Below are positions 43,620 to 52,010 of a DNA stretch of 64,000 bases, in pieces. The position numbers and the translations under genes were made by a program. The DNA is from Nonomuraea spiralis. Lineage in GTDB: Bacteria; Actinomycetota; Actinomycetes; Streptosporangiales; Streptosporangiaceae. The stretch spans positions 1-64,000 of the forward strand of contig NZ_BMRC01000021.1 in NCBI RefSeq assembly GCF_014648435.1, given 5' to 3'. The notes beneath the pieces were generated by a model, which was given only the letters and a program-made list of their open reading frames with translations, was not told the DNA's origin and did not search any database. How positions within the stretch are numbered: position 1 is the first letter of the stretch; the number at the start of each line of letters is the position of its first letter.

Positions 43620-44249
43620 ATGACACCTGCCGACGGCGGACAGCCGGCCGTGATCCTCAAGGCGGCCACCCAGCTCTTCGCCGCGCTCGGCTACGACGGC
43701 ACCTCCACGCGCCAGATCGCCGACGCGGCGGGGCTGAACATCGCCACCGTCAACTACCACGTGGGCGGCAAGCGCGAGCTCTACCTGACCGTCATGGAAC
43801 GGGCACACCGGGCGGAGAAGGCGGCGCTGGACCAGGCGCTCGCCCGGCTGCCCGGTGACGACCCGGTCGCCTCCATCCACCGCCTTGTGGACGACTACCT
43901 CGACTTCTGCGTGGACAACCCCGAGATCCCCGCGTTGTGGATGCACCGCTGGCTCTCCGACGCCAGTGACATCACCGAGCTGGAACGCCAGTACGTCCAG
44001 CCCCTGGTCTCCGCCGTGACCGGCGCGCTACGCCCGGCGGTCGAGGCCGGCGTGATCGACGCCTCGGTCGATCTGGAGTACGCCATGTGGACGGTCATCT
44101 GGTCGGTGCACGGCTTCGCCAAGGGCGGCGTCCTGGACGCCGACGGCCGCCGCCGGGGCGCGGGCGACCGGGCCGCGCTGCGTCGCTTCCGCGCCCACCT
44201 GCACCTCACCCTCCACCGCACGCTCGCCCTGCCCGGCGACCCGCGATGA
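43620..44249 (+). CDS. TetR regulator, CecR-like C-terminal domain
   Basis: A 209-residue regulator. HTH: TSTRQIADAAGLNIATVNYHVGGKRELYL; the NYH variant and the C-terminal core (YLDFCVDNPEIPALWMHRWLSD) are typical of the CecR/DUF1956 branch. Its stop overlaps the transporter ATG by 4 bases, so it and the next two genes form a translationally coupled operon; the regulator thus probably controls its own operon. Likely ligands are substrates of the lyase-like enzyme or transporter. Confidence 0.9.
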   Translation: MTPADGGQPAVILKAATQLFAALGYDGTSTRQIADAAGLNIATVNYHVGGKRELYLTVMERAHRAEKAALDQALARLPGDDPVASIHRLVDDYLDFCVDNPEIPALWMHRWLSDASDITELERQYVQPLVSAVTGALRPAVEAGVIDASVDLEYAMWTVIWSVHGFAKGGVLDADGRRRGAGDRAALRRFRAHLHLTLHRTLALPGDPR

Positions 44250-45610
44250 CCGTCGCCCGGCGGCCCGCGACGCCCCCGACGGGCGCCGACCGGCTCGGCC
44301 GCGACCGGCTGCTGGGGTACGGCGTCGGCTCGGTCGGCACCGGCGTCTTCTCCGCCGTGCCCGGCCTGCTGCTGCTCTACTACCTGACCGACATGCTCGG
44401 CGTGCCCGCCGCCGTCGCGGGCGCCGTACTGGTCGCGCCGAAGATCTGGGACGTGCTGCTCAACCCGCTCGTCGGCGCCGCCAGCGACCGCGAGGCCGTG
44501 CGCACCGGCCGCCGGACGCGGCTGCTGGCGGTGGGCGCGGCCACGTTGCCGGTGGCGTTCGCGCTGATGTTCGCCGTGCCCGGCGGCATCTCCGGCGGCA
44601 CGGCGGGGGCCGTGTGGTCAGGGGTGGCGTTCCTGCTGGCCGCGACCGCGTTCGCAGGCTTCCAGGTGCCGTACGTGGCGCTGCCCGCGGAGATGTCGGC
44701 GAGCCCGGCCGAGCGGACGAGGATCATGTCCTGGCGGGTGGTCTGCCTGACCGTCGGCATCCTGGTCGCCGGCGGCCTCGCCCCCGCCGTGGTGGACCTG
44801 GCGGGCGGCGGCAGGCCGGGGTACGCGGTCATGGGCGTCGCGATCGGCGCGGTCATGGCCGCCGCGCTCGTGGCCGCCACGCTGGGCACACGCTGGGTGT
44901 CGTCGCGTCCCGGGCCCCGCCAGCTCGGTCCGGTGGCGGCCTTCCGCATGGCCCGGGGCAACCGGCCGTTCTTCGCGCTGCTGGCGGCGTTCGTGACGCA
45001 GGCGCTCGGGGTGGCGGTGATGCTGGCGGGCGCGCCGTACGTGGCGTCGTACCGGCTGGGCGACTACGGGCTGACCTCGGTGATGTTCGTCTGCCTGGTG
45101 GGCCCGAGCATGCTCGCCGTACCCGTCTGGGCCAGGCTGGCCCGCGCCTATGGGACCGTACGCTGCTATCTGGCCGCCTCGGCCGGGTTCACCGCCGTGG
45201 CGCTCGCCCTGGTCCCGGCCATCGCGGCGGGCAGCCTGACCGCCACGCTCGCGCTGACGGCGCTGGCCGGGGTCTGCTACGCCGCGCTGCAACTGCTGCC
45301 GCTGTCGCTGCTGCCGGACACCGTGCACGCCGACGCCGTCCGTACCGGCCACGCCCAGGCCGGCGCGTTCACCGGGCTGTGGACGGCGGGCGAGACCGCC
45401 GGGCTCGCCCTCGGCCCCGGCCTGTTCGCGCTGGTCCTGGCCGTCTCGGGGTTCGTCTCCGCACCCGTGGAGTCGCCCGTCGCCCAGCCGCCCGGCGCGC
45501 TGACCGGGCTGCTTCTCGGCTTCACCGCACTGCCCGCCCTGCTCATGCTGATCAGCCTGCCGTTCGTCATCAGGTACGGCCGGCTCGCCCTCGCCAAGGA
45601 GACCGTGTGA
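44246..45610 (+). CDS. GPH-family MFS transporter (sugar/glycoside-cation symporter type)
   Basis: A 454-residue transporter with about 12 TM helices. The N-terminal YGVGSVGTGVFSAVPGLLLLYYLTDMLGV and VAPKIWDVLLNPLVGAASDR are the MelB/GPH signature for glycoside-pentoside-hexuronide:cation symporters. In actinomycetes the same fold also moves lipids or unknown substrates. It is fused in an operon with a TetR regulator and a lyase-like PLP enzyme (GTG of the lyase overlaps its TGA), which hints at uptake or export of that enzyme's substrate or product. Confidence 0.88.
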   Translation: MTVARRPATPPTGADRLGRDRLLGYGVGSVGTGVFSAVPGLLLLYYLTDMLGVPAAVAGAVLVAPKIWDVLLNPLVGAASDREAVRTGRRTRLLAVGAATLPVAFALMFAVPGGISGGTAGAVWSGVAFLLAATAFAGFQVPYVALPAEMSASPAERTRIMSWRVVCLTVGILVAGGLAPAVVDLAGGGRPGYAVMGVAIGAVMAAALVAATLGTRWVSSRPGPRQLGPVAAFRMARGNRPFFALLAAFVTQALGVAVMLAGAPYVASYRLGDYGLTSVMFVCLVGPSMLAVPVWARLARAYGTVRCYLAASAGFTAVALALVPAIAAGSLTATLALTALAGVCYAALQLLPLSLLPDTVHADAVRTGHAQAGAFTGLWTAGETAGLALGPGLFALVLAVSGFVSAPVESPVAQPPGALTGLLLGFTALPALLMLISLPFVIRYGRLALAKETV

Positions 45611-47028
45611 CCCTCCCCCCGACCGGAAGAACCGTCGAGGACCTGCTGGCCGAGGTGGCCAGCATGAAGCAGCACGACCTGCCGGTACGGGGCGGGCAGG
45701 TGACCGCGTACGTCTACGACACCGGCCGGCCCGAGGTGCACGAGGCGGCGGCCCGCGCCTACTTCGAGATGCTGGAGGTCAACTGCCTGGACCCGACGGC
45801 CTTCCCCAGCATCGTCGAGATGGAGAAGCAGGTCGTGGGCGCGGTCGCCGACCTGCTCGGCGGCGGCCACGGCGTCTTCACCAGCGGCGGCACCGAGTCG
45901 ATCATGCTGGCCGTCAAGGCGGCCAGGGACGCGGCCGGACGGGCCGCGCCCAACCTCGTGCTGCCCGTGACCGCGCATCCGGCCTTCCACAAGGCGGCCC
46001 ACTACCTGGGCCTGCGGGTCAAGGCCGTGCCGGTGGACCTGGAGACGTACAAGTTGCGGGTGGAGGACGTCGCGGCGGCGATCGACGAGGACACGGTCCT
46101 GGTGGTGGTCTCGGCGCCGTCGTACCCGCAGGGCGTGATCGACCCGGTCGCGGAGGTCGCCGCCGTGGCGGCCGAGGCGGGCGTGGCCTGCCATGTGGAC
46201 GCGTGCGTGGGCGGCTGGCTGCTGCCGTGGCTGCGGGAGGCGGGGGCGGACGTGCCGCCGTTCGACCTGTCGGTGCCCGGGGTGACGTCCCTGTCCTGCG
46301 ACCTGCACAAGTTCGGCTACGCGCCGAAGGGCGCCTCGGTGGTGCTGTTCGCCGACCCGGCGACGCGGCGCAGGGCGTACTTCGCGTCGGCGGCCTGGCC
46401 GGGCTACACGATCATCAACGCCACCGTGCAGAGCTCCAGGTCGGCCGGGCCGCTCGGCGGCGCGTGGGCCACCCTCCAGGCACTCGGCCGGGAGGGGTAC
46501 GTCGAGCTCGGCCGCGCCACGCTGAAGGCGGCGTCCAGGCTCCGGGAGGGCATCGCCGCGATCCCCGGACTGCGGGTCCTGGGCGAGCCCGAGTCCTCGC
46601 TGGTGGCCTTCGCCGGCGACGGGATCGACGTGTTCGTCCTGGCCGACGCGGCCCGCGAGCGCGGCTGGTTCCTGCAACCGCAGCTCTCGTACGCCGGGAT
46701 CCCGGCGAACCTGCACATCACGGTCACCGGCGTGACGCTGGCCGGGGTGGAGGCGATGCTCAAGGTGATCGCCGACTCGGCGGAGACGGCCCGGCGGCGC
46801 GGCCCCGCCGCGGTGCCGGACGGCCTGGTCGAACTGATCGCCGACCTCGACCTGGACGCCCTGGACGACGCGACGTTCGCCGAACTGGCCGCCTCGGTGG
46901 GCGTGGACCTGCGCCCCGGCGCCGGCCAGCCGGGCATGGCAGTGGTCAACGCCGTCCTGGACGCCCTCCCGGCCGAAACCAGAGAAGCCATCCTCCTCCG
47001 CTTCCTGGCAGTCATCTACGGCTCCTGA
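45607..47028 (+). CDS. PLP-dependent decarboxylase/sphingosine-1-phosphate lyase-like
   Basis: A 473-residue fold-type I PLP enzyme. The N-terminal half has VFTSGGTESIMLAVKAARD (phosphate binding), then APSYPQGVIDPV and HVDACVGGWLLPWL, and the catalytic lysine in SLSCDLHKFGYAPKGASVV (the S-x-x-D-x-H-K pattern). The order resembles sphingosine-1-phosphate lyase more than glutamate decarboxylase. In a bacterium lacking sphingolipids the substrate could be a phosphorylated amino alcohol or another carbon-carbon cleavage substrate. The C-terminal 60 residues are an acidic, Leu-rich tail. GTG 45607 overlaps the transporter stop. Confidence 0.82.
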   Translation: MTLPPTGRTVEDLLAEVASMKQHDLPVRGGQVTAYVYDTGRPEVHEAAARAYFEMLEVNCLDPTAFPSIVEMEKQVVGAVADLLGGGHGVFTSGGTESIMLAVKAARDAAGRAAPNLVLPVTAHPAFHKAAHYLGLRVKAVPVDLETYKLRVEDVAAAIDEDTVLVVVSAPSYPQGVIDPVAEVAAVAAEAGVACHVDACVGGWLLPWLREAGADVPPFDLSVPGVTSLSCDLHKFGYAPKGASVVLFADPATRRRAYFASAAWPGYTIINATVQSSRSAGPLGGAWATLQALGREGYVELGRATLKAASRLREGIAAIPGLRVLGEPESSLVAFAGDGIDVFVLADAARERGWFLQPQLSYAGIPANLHITVTGVTLAGVEAMLKVIADSAETARRRGPAAVPDGLVELIADLDLDALDDATFAELAASVGVDLRPGAGQPGMAVVNAVLDALPAETREAILLRFLAVIYGS

Positions 47029-47083
47029 CCGGGTGGTGCGGGGTTTCGATACTTGGGTTGCGAAATAGGCTCGCCTCTGATTA

Positions 47084-47099
47084 CGCTACTCAGGTAGCG
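47084..47099. promoter_or_regulatory. TetR operator in front of tetR-cupin pair
   Basis: CGCTAC-TCAG-GTAGCG is a perfect 6+6 inverted repeat 14 bases before the tetR ATG (47114). A TTGCGA at 47058 can serve as -35 and the palindrome covers the -10 area. Confidence 0.6.
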
Positions 47100-47113
47100 A
47101 AAAGGAGGCGGGC

Positions 47114-47719
47114 ATGGTGGGACGGCCGCGCAGGAGTGATGTCGACGAGAGCGTGATCAAGGCGGCCACCGAGCTGCTGCTCACCCGCGGCTACGCCGGC
47201 CTGTCCCCCGACGAGGTCGCCGAGCGGGCCGGCATCGCCAAGACCACGCTCTACCGCCGCTGGCCGACCAAGGACCACCTGGCCGTGGCGATCGTCAACC
47301 GGCTCCAGGACCATGACGAGATCACCGACACCGGTGACATCCGCCGCGACCTGCCGGCGTACCTGGAGAAGATCGCGGCCGGGCTCAACCGGATGCGCGC
47401 GGCGGGCCGCGCGCCCGGCGACGACGACCCGTCGGCGGGCACGGTGGCCGAGCTGGTGGCCGCCGCCGCCCGTCACCCCGACGTCGGCGAGCTGGAACGC
47501 CAGATGTACGCCCGCCGCAACACCATGGCCCGCGCCCTGCTCGAACGGGCCAGGGACCGCGGCCAGCTACGCGCCGACCTCGACATCGAGGCCCTGTTCG
47601 ACCAGCTCGCCGGGGCCCTGTACTACCGCGTCCTGATCACCGGCTCCCCCGTGGACCGCGCCTACGCCGAACGCCTCGTGGACACCGCCCTGCGCGGCGC
47701 CACCCCCGAGAACGGATAA
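47114..47719 (+). CDS. TetR/AcrR family regulator
   Basis: A 201-residue regulator. HTH: LSPDEVAERAGIAKTTLYRRWPTKDHL; the C-terminal half has the TetR_C_16-like ELERQMYARRNTMARALLERARDRG. It is preceded by AAAAGGAGG and an operator palindrome, and followed after 4 bases by the cupin gene, so it probably controls that gene and itself. Confidence 0.92.
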   Translation: MVGRPRRSDVDESVIKAATELLLTRGYAGLSPDEVAERAGIAKTTLYRRWPTKDHLAVAIVNRLQDHDEITDTGDIRRDLPAYLEKIAAGLNRMRAAGRAPGDDDPSAGTVAELVAAAARHPDVGELERQMYARRNTMARALLERARDRGQLRADLDIEALFDQLAGALYYRVLITGSPVDRAYAERLVDTALRGATPENG

Positions 47720-47723
47720 CACC

Positions 47724-48212
47724 ATGTCGCTCATCGACCCCCGCACCACCGCCGTCATCCGCTCCGTGGACGCCGAGATCATCGGCGGCCCGCCCAGCAC
47801 GGGCCGCATGCTGCTCGACTCCAGCGCGACCGGCGGCGCCCTGAGCACCATGCGCATCACCCTCGGCGAGGGCGCCGACGGCGCGGTCCCGCACACCCAC
47901 ACCACCGCGTCCGAGATGTTCTACGTCCTGGACGGCCGGGTGCAGGTGTTGTCCGGCGACGAGGTGATCACCCTTGAGCAGGGCGACGTCGCCGTCGTGC
48001 CGCCGGACGTCGCCCACGCCTTCGGCGCGGCCCCCGGCGCCGAGGCCGACCTGCTGATCGTCATCACGCCGGGCGTCGAGCGGTTCGAGTACTTCCGCCT
48101 GCTGGCCCGGCTCAAGACCGGCGAGGCCACGCTCGAAGAGCTGCTGGCCTCGCAGGACCGCTTCGACAACCACTTCCTCGACAGCCCCGCCTGGACGAAG
48201 GCCCGCTCGTGA
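47724..48212 (+). CDS. Cupin-domain protein
   Basis: A 162-residue single-domain cupin with motif 1 PHTHTTASEMFYVLDGRVQV (two His and a Glu metal ligands) and motif 2 GDVAVVPPDVAHAFGA. The C-terminal tail ERFEYFRLLARLKTGEATLEELLASQDRFDNHFLD is seen in quercetin-dioxygenase-like cupins. It could be an oxygenase or isomerase; the substrate is unknown. It is co-transcribed with the upstream TetR gene. Confidence 0.85.
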   Translation: MSLIDPRTTAVIRSVDAEIIGGPPSTGRMLLDSSATGGALSTMRITLGEGADGAVPHTHTTASEMFYVLDGRVQVLSGDEVITLEQGDVAVVPPDVAHAFGAAPGAEADLLIVITPGVERFEYFRLLARLKTGEATLEELLASQDRFDNHFLDSPAWTKARS

Positions 48213-48215
48213 GGG

Positions 48216-50189
48216 TCAGACCTTGGTGATACGCACGGCGTCGGCGATCACGTAGCCGGTCGCCGAGGTCCACCGGCTCACCCCGACCACGTTGTACGTC
48301 CCCGCCGCCAGCGTGTACGTCCCCAGCACCCGCCACGCCCCGCCGCCCGTGCGCTGGTCCACGTTGACGGTCTGGTTGCCGCCCGAGGCCGCCACGATGT
48401 GCGGCGCGGAGCCGTTGTACCCCGCGTTGGCCGGATACCAGACCTCCACGCGGTAGCTGCCCGCGCTCGGGATCGCCGCCCGGAACCAGGCCGGGTCGCT
48501 GGCCGCGACCGGGTCGGCGAAGCGGTAGTCGGCGCCGTGCGCCTGGGTGGAGTAGGACGAGGTGCCCCAGGACGCGGAGGCCGTGAAACTGGCGTCGGCG
48601 TTGTCGATCACGACGCTGAAGCCGCCCGTGCCGCCCGACGCCCGGCCCGCGCTCGGCGCGCTCTCCTGGTGGGTCCTGCTCAGCGCGGTCACGTAGTAGG
48701 TGGACGCGCCGCCGCCCGGGTCGGTGTAGGAGGTCTGCCTGGTGGTGGCGATCAGGTTGCGGGCGTCGGCGAAGAAGCACGGATCGGCCGAGGGCGGCGT
48801 GCCGGCCACGCGGTAGACCGCGTACGCGGTGCCGGAGCCGGTCCAGGTGAGCTGGACGCCGTTCGAGCCCGCGGTGGCCGAGGTGATCGAGGGCGCGGCG
48901 GGCGCGGCCCCCGAGCCACGGGAGGGCAGCAGGGCGGGCTTGGCGTAGTGGTCGGTGACGAGCTTCGTGATCGCCCCGATCCGGTCGGCCTTGACGTCCT
49001 TGGCGCTGAAGTAGACGTCACCGGCGATCTCAGGATGTTTCCTGTTGTCGTACAGGTGGTCGCTCAGCTCGGCCGGGTCCTGCCAGGCGGCCTCCTGGCC
49101 GGAGGCGCCCGCCCGGTAGGCGGCCTGCCCCACGACGAGCTGCACGCCGGTGCCGCGTACGACGTCCGACCACCACGCGGTCAGCACCTCGTAGGCGGCC
49201 GTGGAGAACCCGATGTGCCAGTAGATCTGCGGCGCCAGGTAGTCGATCCAGCCCTGCTTGACCCATTGGCGGCTGTCGGCGTAGATCGCGTCGAAGGACT
49301 GCAGGCCGGACGTGCGCGAGCCGAGCGGGTCGGTCGAGGAGTTGCGCCAGATCCCGAACGGGCTGATCCCGAACGACACCCACGACTTGGCGGTGTGGAT
49401 GCGCTGGCCGAGCTCGCGGACGAGCAGGTTGACGTTGTCGCGCCGCCAGTCGGCGATGTTGGGGAACGCGCCGCCGTACTGGGCGTAGGCGGCCGAGTCC
49501 GGGATGGCCTGGCCGCTGACCGGATAGGGGTAGAAGTAGTCGTCGAGGTGCACGCCGTCCACGTCGTAGCGGGTGACGGCGTCCATGATCGCGTCCTCGA
49601 TGAAGTCGCGTACCGCCGGGATGCCGGGGTTGTAGTAGAGCTTCCCGCCGTAGGCGAAACGCCAGTCGGGGTGCTGCCGCGCGGGATGCGTGGAGACCAG
49701 CTTGGACGGGTCGTCGTTGTTGGCCACCCGGTACGGGTTGAACCAGGCGTGGAACTCCAGGTTCCGCGCGTGGGCCTCGCTGACCATGAACGCCAGCGGG
49801 TCGTAGCCCGGGTTGGTCCCCTGGGTGCCGGTCAGCCACTGCGACCACGGCTCGTACGGGGAGGGCCAGAACGCGTCGGCCGTCGGCCTGACCTGCACGA
49901 TCACGGCGTTCATGCGCTTGGCGACGGCCAGGTCGAGCCAGGCCCGGAACTCGGCCTGCTGGGCGGAGACGCTGAGCCCGGTACGGCTCGGCCAGTCGAT
50001 GTTGGCGACCGACGAGATCCACATGGCCCGGAGCTGCCGCTTGGGCGTCGCGGGGTCGGTCGCGCAGGCGACTGCGGAGGTTGTGGAGGCGGGGGCTGCG
50101 GAGGCGGGGGCGGGGGCCACGGCGGTGACGACGGCGGTGACGACAACGGCGGTGAGCGCCGCCAGGACGGTACGCAGGAGCGCGGTCAC
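48216..50189 (-). CDS. Secreted GHL10-type glycoside hydrolase with FN3-like and golvesin domains
   Basis: A 657-residue exported protein. It has a signal peptide, a GHL10/DUF187 catalytic barrel at about residues 50-385 (RAMWISSVANIDWPS, FHAWFNPYR, VDGVHLDDYFYPYP, SPFGIW, YLAPQIYWHIGF), an FN3-like linker (PSITSATAGSNGVQLTWTG) and a C-terminal golvesin/Xly-type domain at 528-657 (DYRFADPVA, VEVWYPANAGYNGSAPHIV). GHL10 enzymes act on cell-surface or wall polysaccharides. GTG at 50189 gives the best signal peptide; TTG at 50225 is an alternative. It is divergent from the Amidase_2 gene that ends in a near copy of its last domain. Confidence 0.88.
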   Translation of the reverse strand: MTALLRTVLAALTAVVVTAVVTAVAPAPASAAPASTTSAVACATDPATPKRQLRAMWISSVANIDWPSRTGLSVSAQQAEFRAWLDLAVAKRMNAVIVQVRPTADAFWPSPYEPWSQWLTGTQGTNPGYDPLAFMVSEAHARNLEFHAWFNPYRVANNDDPSKLVSTHPARQHPDWRFAYGGKLYYNPGIPAVRDFIEDAIMDAVTRYDVDGVHLDDYFYPYPVSGQAIPDSAAYAQYGGAFPNIADWRRDNVNLLVRELGQRIHTAKSWVSFGISPFGIWRNSSTDPLGSRTSGLQSFDAIYADSRQWVKQGWIDYLAPQIYWHIGFSTAAYEVLTAWWSDVVRGTGVQLVVGQAAYRAGASGQEAAWQDPAELSDHLYDNRKHPEIAGDVYFSAKDVKADRIGAITKLVTDHYAKPALLPSRGSGAAPAAPSITSATAGSNGVQLTWTGSGTAYAVYRVAGTPPSADPCFFADARNLIATTRQTSYTDPGGGASTYYVTALSRTHQESAPSAGRASGGTGGFSVVIDNADASFTASASWGTSSYSTQAHGADYRFADPVAASDPAWFRAAIPSAGSYRVEVWYPANAGYNGSAPHIVAASGGNQTVNVDQRTGGGAWRVLGTYTLAAGTYNVVGVSRWTSATGYVIADAVRITKV

Positions 50190-50272
50190 GAAGGGAAGTT
50201 TCAGCCCCTTGACTGCAAAGCGCAATAGTTTTCAGGGGCCCAACTTTCAGGCCACCTGTTCGCCAACGGGCG

Positions 50273-50284
50273 GAAAGTTTCACC
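50273..50284. promoter_or_regulatory. Second copy of GAAAGTTTCACC motif
   Basis: GAAAGTTTCACC at 50273-50284 is the same 12 bases seen upstream of the GH9 gene at 26432. It lies 84 bases before the GHL10 start on the divergent side. A short LacI-type operator half is one explanation. Confidence 0.35.
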
Positions 50285-50296
50285 TAACACGTCTGT

Positions 50297-50315
50297 AATG
50301 TCAATTATCGACATT
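50297..50315. promoter_or_regulatory. Inverted repeat in divergent promoter region
   Basis: AATGTC-aattatc-GACATT is a perfect 6+6 repeat with a 7-base centre, in the AT-richest part of the gap 50190-50416. It is suitable for a regulator dimer between the two golvesin-domain genes. Confidence 0.45.
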
Positions 50316-50321
50316 GTGTCA

Positions 50322-50409
50322 GGGGTGACGTACGTTGGGCCGCATTCGGCGGCCAAACGCGGGTCGGGCTTCCGCGCCCGCGTTCCATCCGTCACCCCCC
50401 AACGAGGAG
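50322..50409 (+). promoter_or_regulatory. Structured 5' leader before the amidase gene
   Basis: GGGGTGACG (50322) can pair with CGTCACCCC (50390), enclosing two perfect hairpins, GGCCGC/GCGGCC (50338-50354) and AACGCGGG/CCCGCGTT (50356-50384). CGTTGGG (50333) can pair with CCCAACG (50398), which touches the ribosome binding site GAGGAG (50404). The second pairing crosses the first, so it is either a pseudoknot or an alternative fold. The compact layout beside the ribosome binding site looks like a cis-acting RNA switch or a stabilising leader. It does not match the ydaO-type leader I know from similar wall-hydrolase genes. Confidence 0.5.
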
Positions 50410-50416
50410 CATCCCC

Positions 50417-51937
50417 ATGATTCTCGCCCGCACGCGATTAGCTGCCCTCGCCACCTCCGCCCTCACCGTCGCCCTGATCACCGCGGGCCAGCCTGCCGCC
50501 CAGGCCGCCAGGGAGCCCGCCCTTCCCGCGGCGTTCGCCAAGGCCGCCGCGGCCAGCGACGTGCCCCGCGACCTGCTGGTCGCCCTCGCCTACGCCGAGA
50601 CCCACCTCGACGACCACCAGGGCAAGCCGAGCGCCAGCGGCGGCTACGGCCTGATGCACCTCGTCAGCAACCCCACGAACCACGCGCTGGAGAAGGCCGC
50701 CGAGCTGACCAGCCTGCCGGTCGAGAAGCTGCGCTCCGACAACGAGTCCAACATCGTCGGCGGCGCGGCCGTGCTCCGCTCGTACGCCGACGAACTGGGC
50801 CTGGACGACGCCGCCCGCAAGGACGCCGGCCGCTGGTACCAGGCCGTCGCCAAGTACGGCAACGCCTCCTCGCCGGAGACCGCCCGCCTGTACGCCGACT
50901 CGGTCTACGAGCAGCTCGGCCTGGGCATCAAGGCCAGGGGTGTGACCGTCAAGCCCCAGGAGGTCACCGCCGACCGCGGCGAGTACGCCAACGCCCCCGA
51001 CCTGAACGCGCGCTCCGACGTCGGCGTGCTCAGCACCGACTACGGCCCGGCCGCCTGGGTCCCGGCCAGTTCCAGCAACTACACCGCCTCCAGCAGGCCG
51101 TCGAGCTACGCCATCGACCGCGTGGTCATCCACGTGACGCAGGGCTCGTACGCCGGGACGATCTCCTGGTTCCAGAACTCCGCCGCGCAGGTCTCGGCGC
51201 ACTACGTCGTCAAGTCCTCCAACGGCGCCATAACCCAGATGGTGCGCGAGAAGGACGTCGCCTGGCACGCCGGCAACTGGACGTACAACACCAGGTCCAT
51301 CGGCATCGAGCACGAGGGCTACGTCAGCGATGCCTCGTGGTTCACCGACGCCATGTACCGCGCGTCGGCGGCCCTGACCAAGGCCATCTGCGACAAGTAC
51401 GGCATCCCGAAGGACCGCGCCCACATCATCGGGCACAACGAGGTCCCCGGCGCCGACCACACCGACCCCGGGTCGTACTGGAACTGGACCACGTACATGA
51501 ACTACGTGACCGGTGGCGGCACGCCTTCGTGGTCGGCCACGGTGGACAACACCACCTCCGGCAAGTTCACCGCCAGCGCCAACTGGGGCACCTCCGCCTA
51601 CTCCAGCCAGCGTTACGGCGCCGACTACCGCTTCGCCGACCCGGTCGCCTCCAGCGACCCCGCCTGGTACCAGGCCGCGATCCCCAGCGCGGGCACGTAC
51701 AAGGTGGAGGTCTGGTACCCGGCCGATCCGGGTTACAACAGCTCGGCGCCGTACATCGTGGCGGCCTCGGGCGGTAACCAGACCGTCTACGTCGACCAAC
51801 GGTCGGGCGGCGGGAGCTGGCGCAGCATCGGCACCTTCTCGTTGAACGCCGGCACCTACAACGTCGTCGGCATCAGCCGGTGGACCGCCGGCACCGGCCT
51901 CGTCATCGCCGACGCGGTCCGGATCAGCAAGGTCTGA
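50417..51937 (+). CDS. Secreted wall hydrolase: transglycosylase-like, Amidase_2 and golvesin domains
   Basis: A 506-residue exported peptidoglycan enzyme. Signal peptide 1-30, a lysozyme/SLT-like helix part (DLLVALAYAETHLDDHQ with a possible Glu, GGYGLMHLV), an Amidase_2/PGRP domain at about 225-365 with zinc ligands in VVIHVTQGS, HNEVPGADHTDPG and WHAGNWTYNTRSIGIEHEG, and a golvesin-type domain at 375-506. It should cut muramoyl-L-alanine bonds, with the last domain attaching it to the surface. ATG 50417 is preceded by GAGGAG at a good distance. A hairpin terminator follows at 51961. Confidence 0.92.
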   Translation: MILARTRLAALATSALTVALITAGQPAAQAAREPALPAAFAKAAAASDVPRDLLVALAYAETHLDDHQGKPSASGGYGLMHLVSNPTNHALEKAAELTSLPVEKLRSDNESNIVGGAAVLRSYADELGLDDAARKDAGRWYQAVAKYGNASSPETARLYADSVYEQLGLGIKARGVTVKPQEVTADRGEYANAPDLNARSDVGVLSTDYGPAAWVPASSSNYTASSRPSSYAIDRVVIHVTQGSYAGTISWFQNSAAQVSAHYVVKSSNGAITQMVREKDVAWHAGNWTYNTRSIGIEHEGYVSDASWFTDAMYRASAALTKAICDKYGIPKDRAHIIGHNEVPGADHTDPGSYWNWTTYMNYVTGGGTPSWSATVDNTTSGKFTASANWGTSAYSSQRYGADYRFADPVASSDPAWYQAAIPSAGTYKVEVWYPADPGYNSSAPYIVAASGGNQTVYVDQRSGGGSWRSIGTFSLNAGTYNVVGISRWTAGTGLVIADAVRISKV

Positions 51938-51960
51938 GCAGGCCGGACCACCCGAAAGCC

Positions 51961-51992
51961 GGCTCACACCCTCGCCCCCGGGGGTGTGAGCC
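51961..51992 (+). terminator. Hairpin terminator after the amidase gene
   Basis: GGCTCACACC at 51961-51970 pairs with GGTGTGAGCC at 51983-51992 in a perfect 10-bp stem; the loop adds further GC pairs. It is followed by the AT-rich operator region of the LacI gene rather than a T-run. Confidence 0.7.
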
Positions 51993-52010
51993 ATTTCACT
52001 TTGCCAATCA

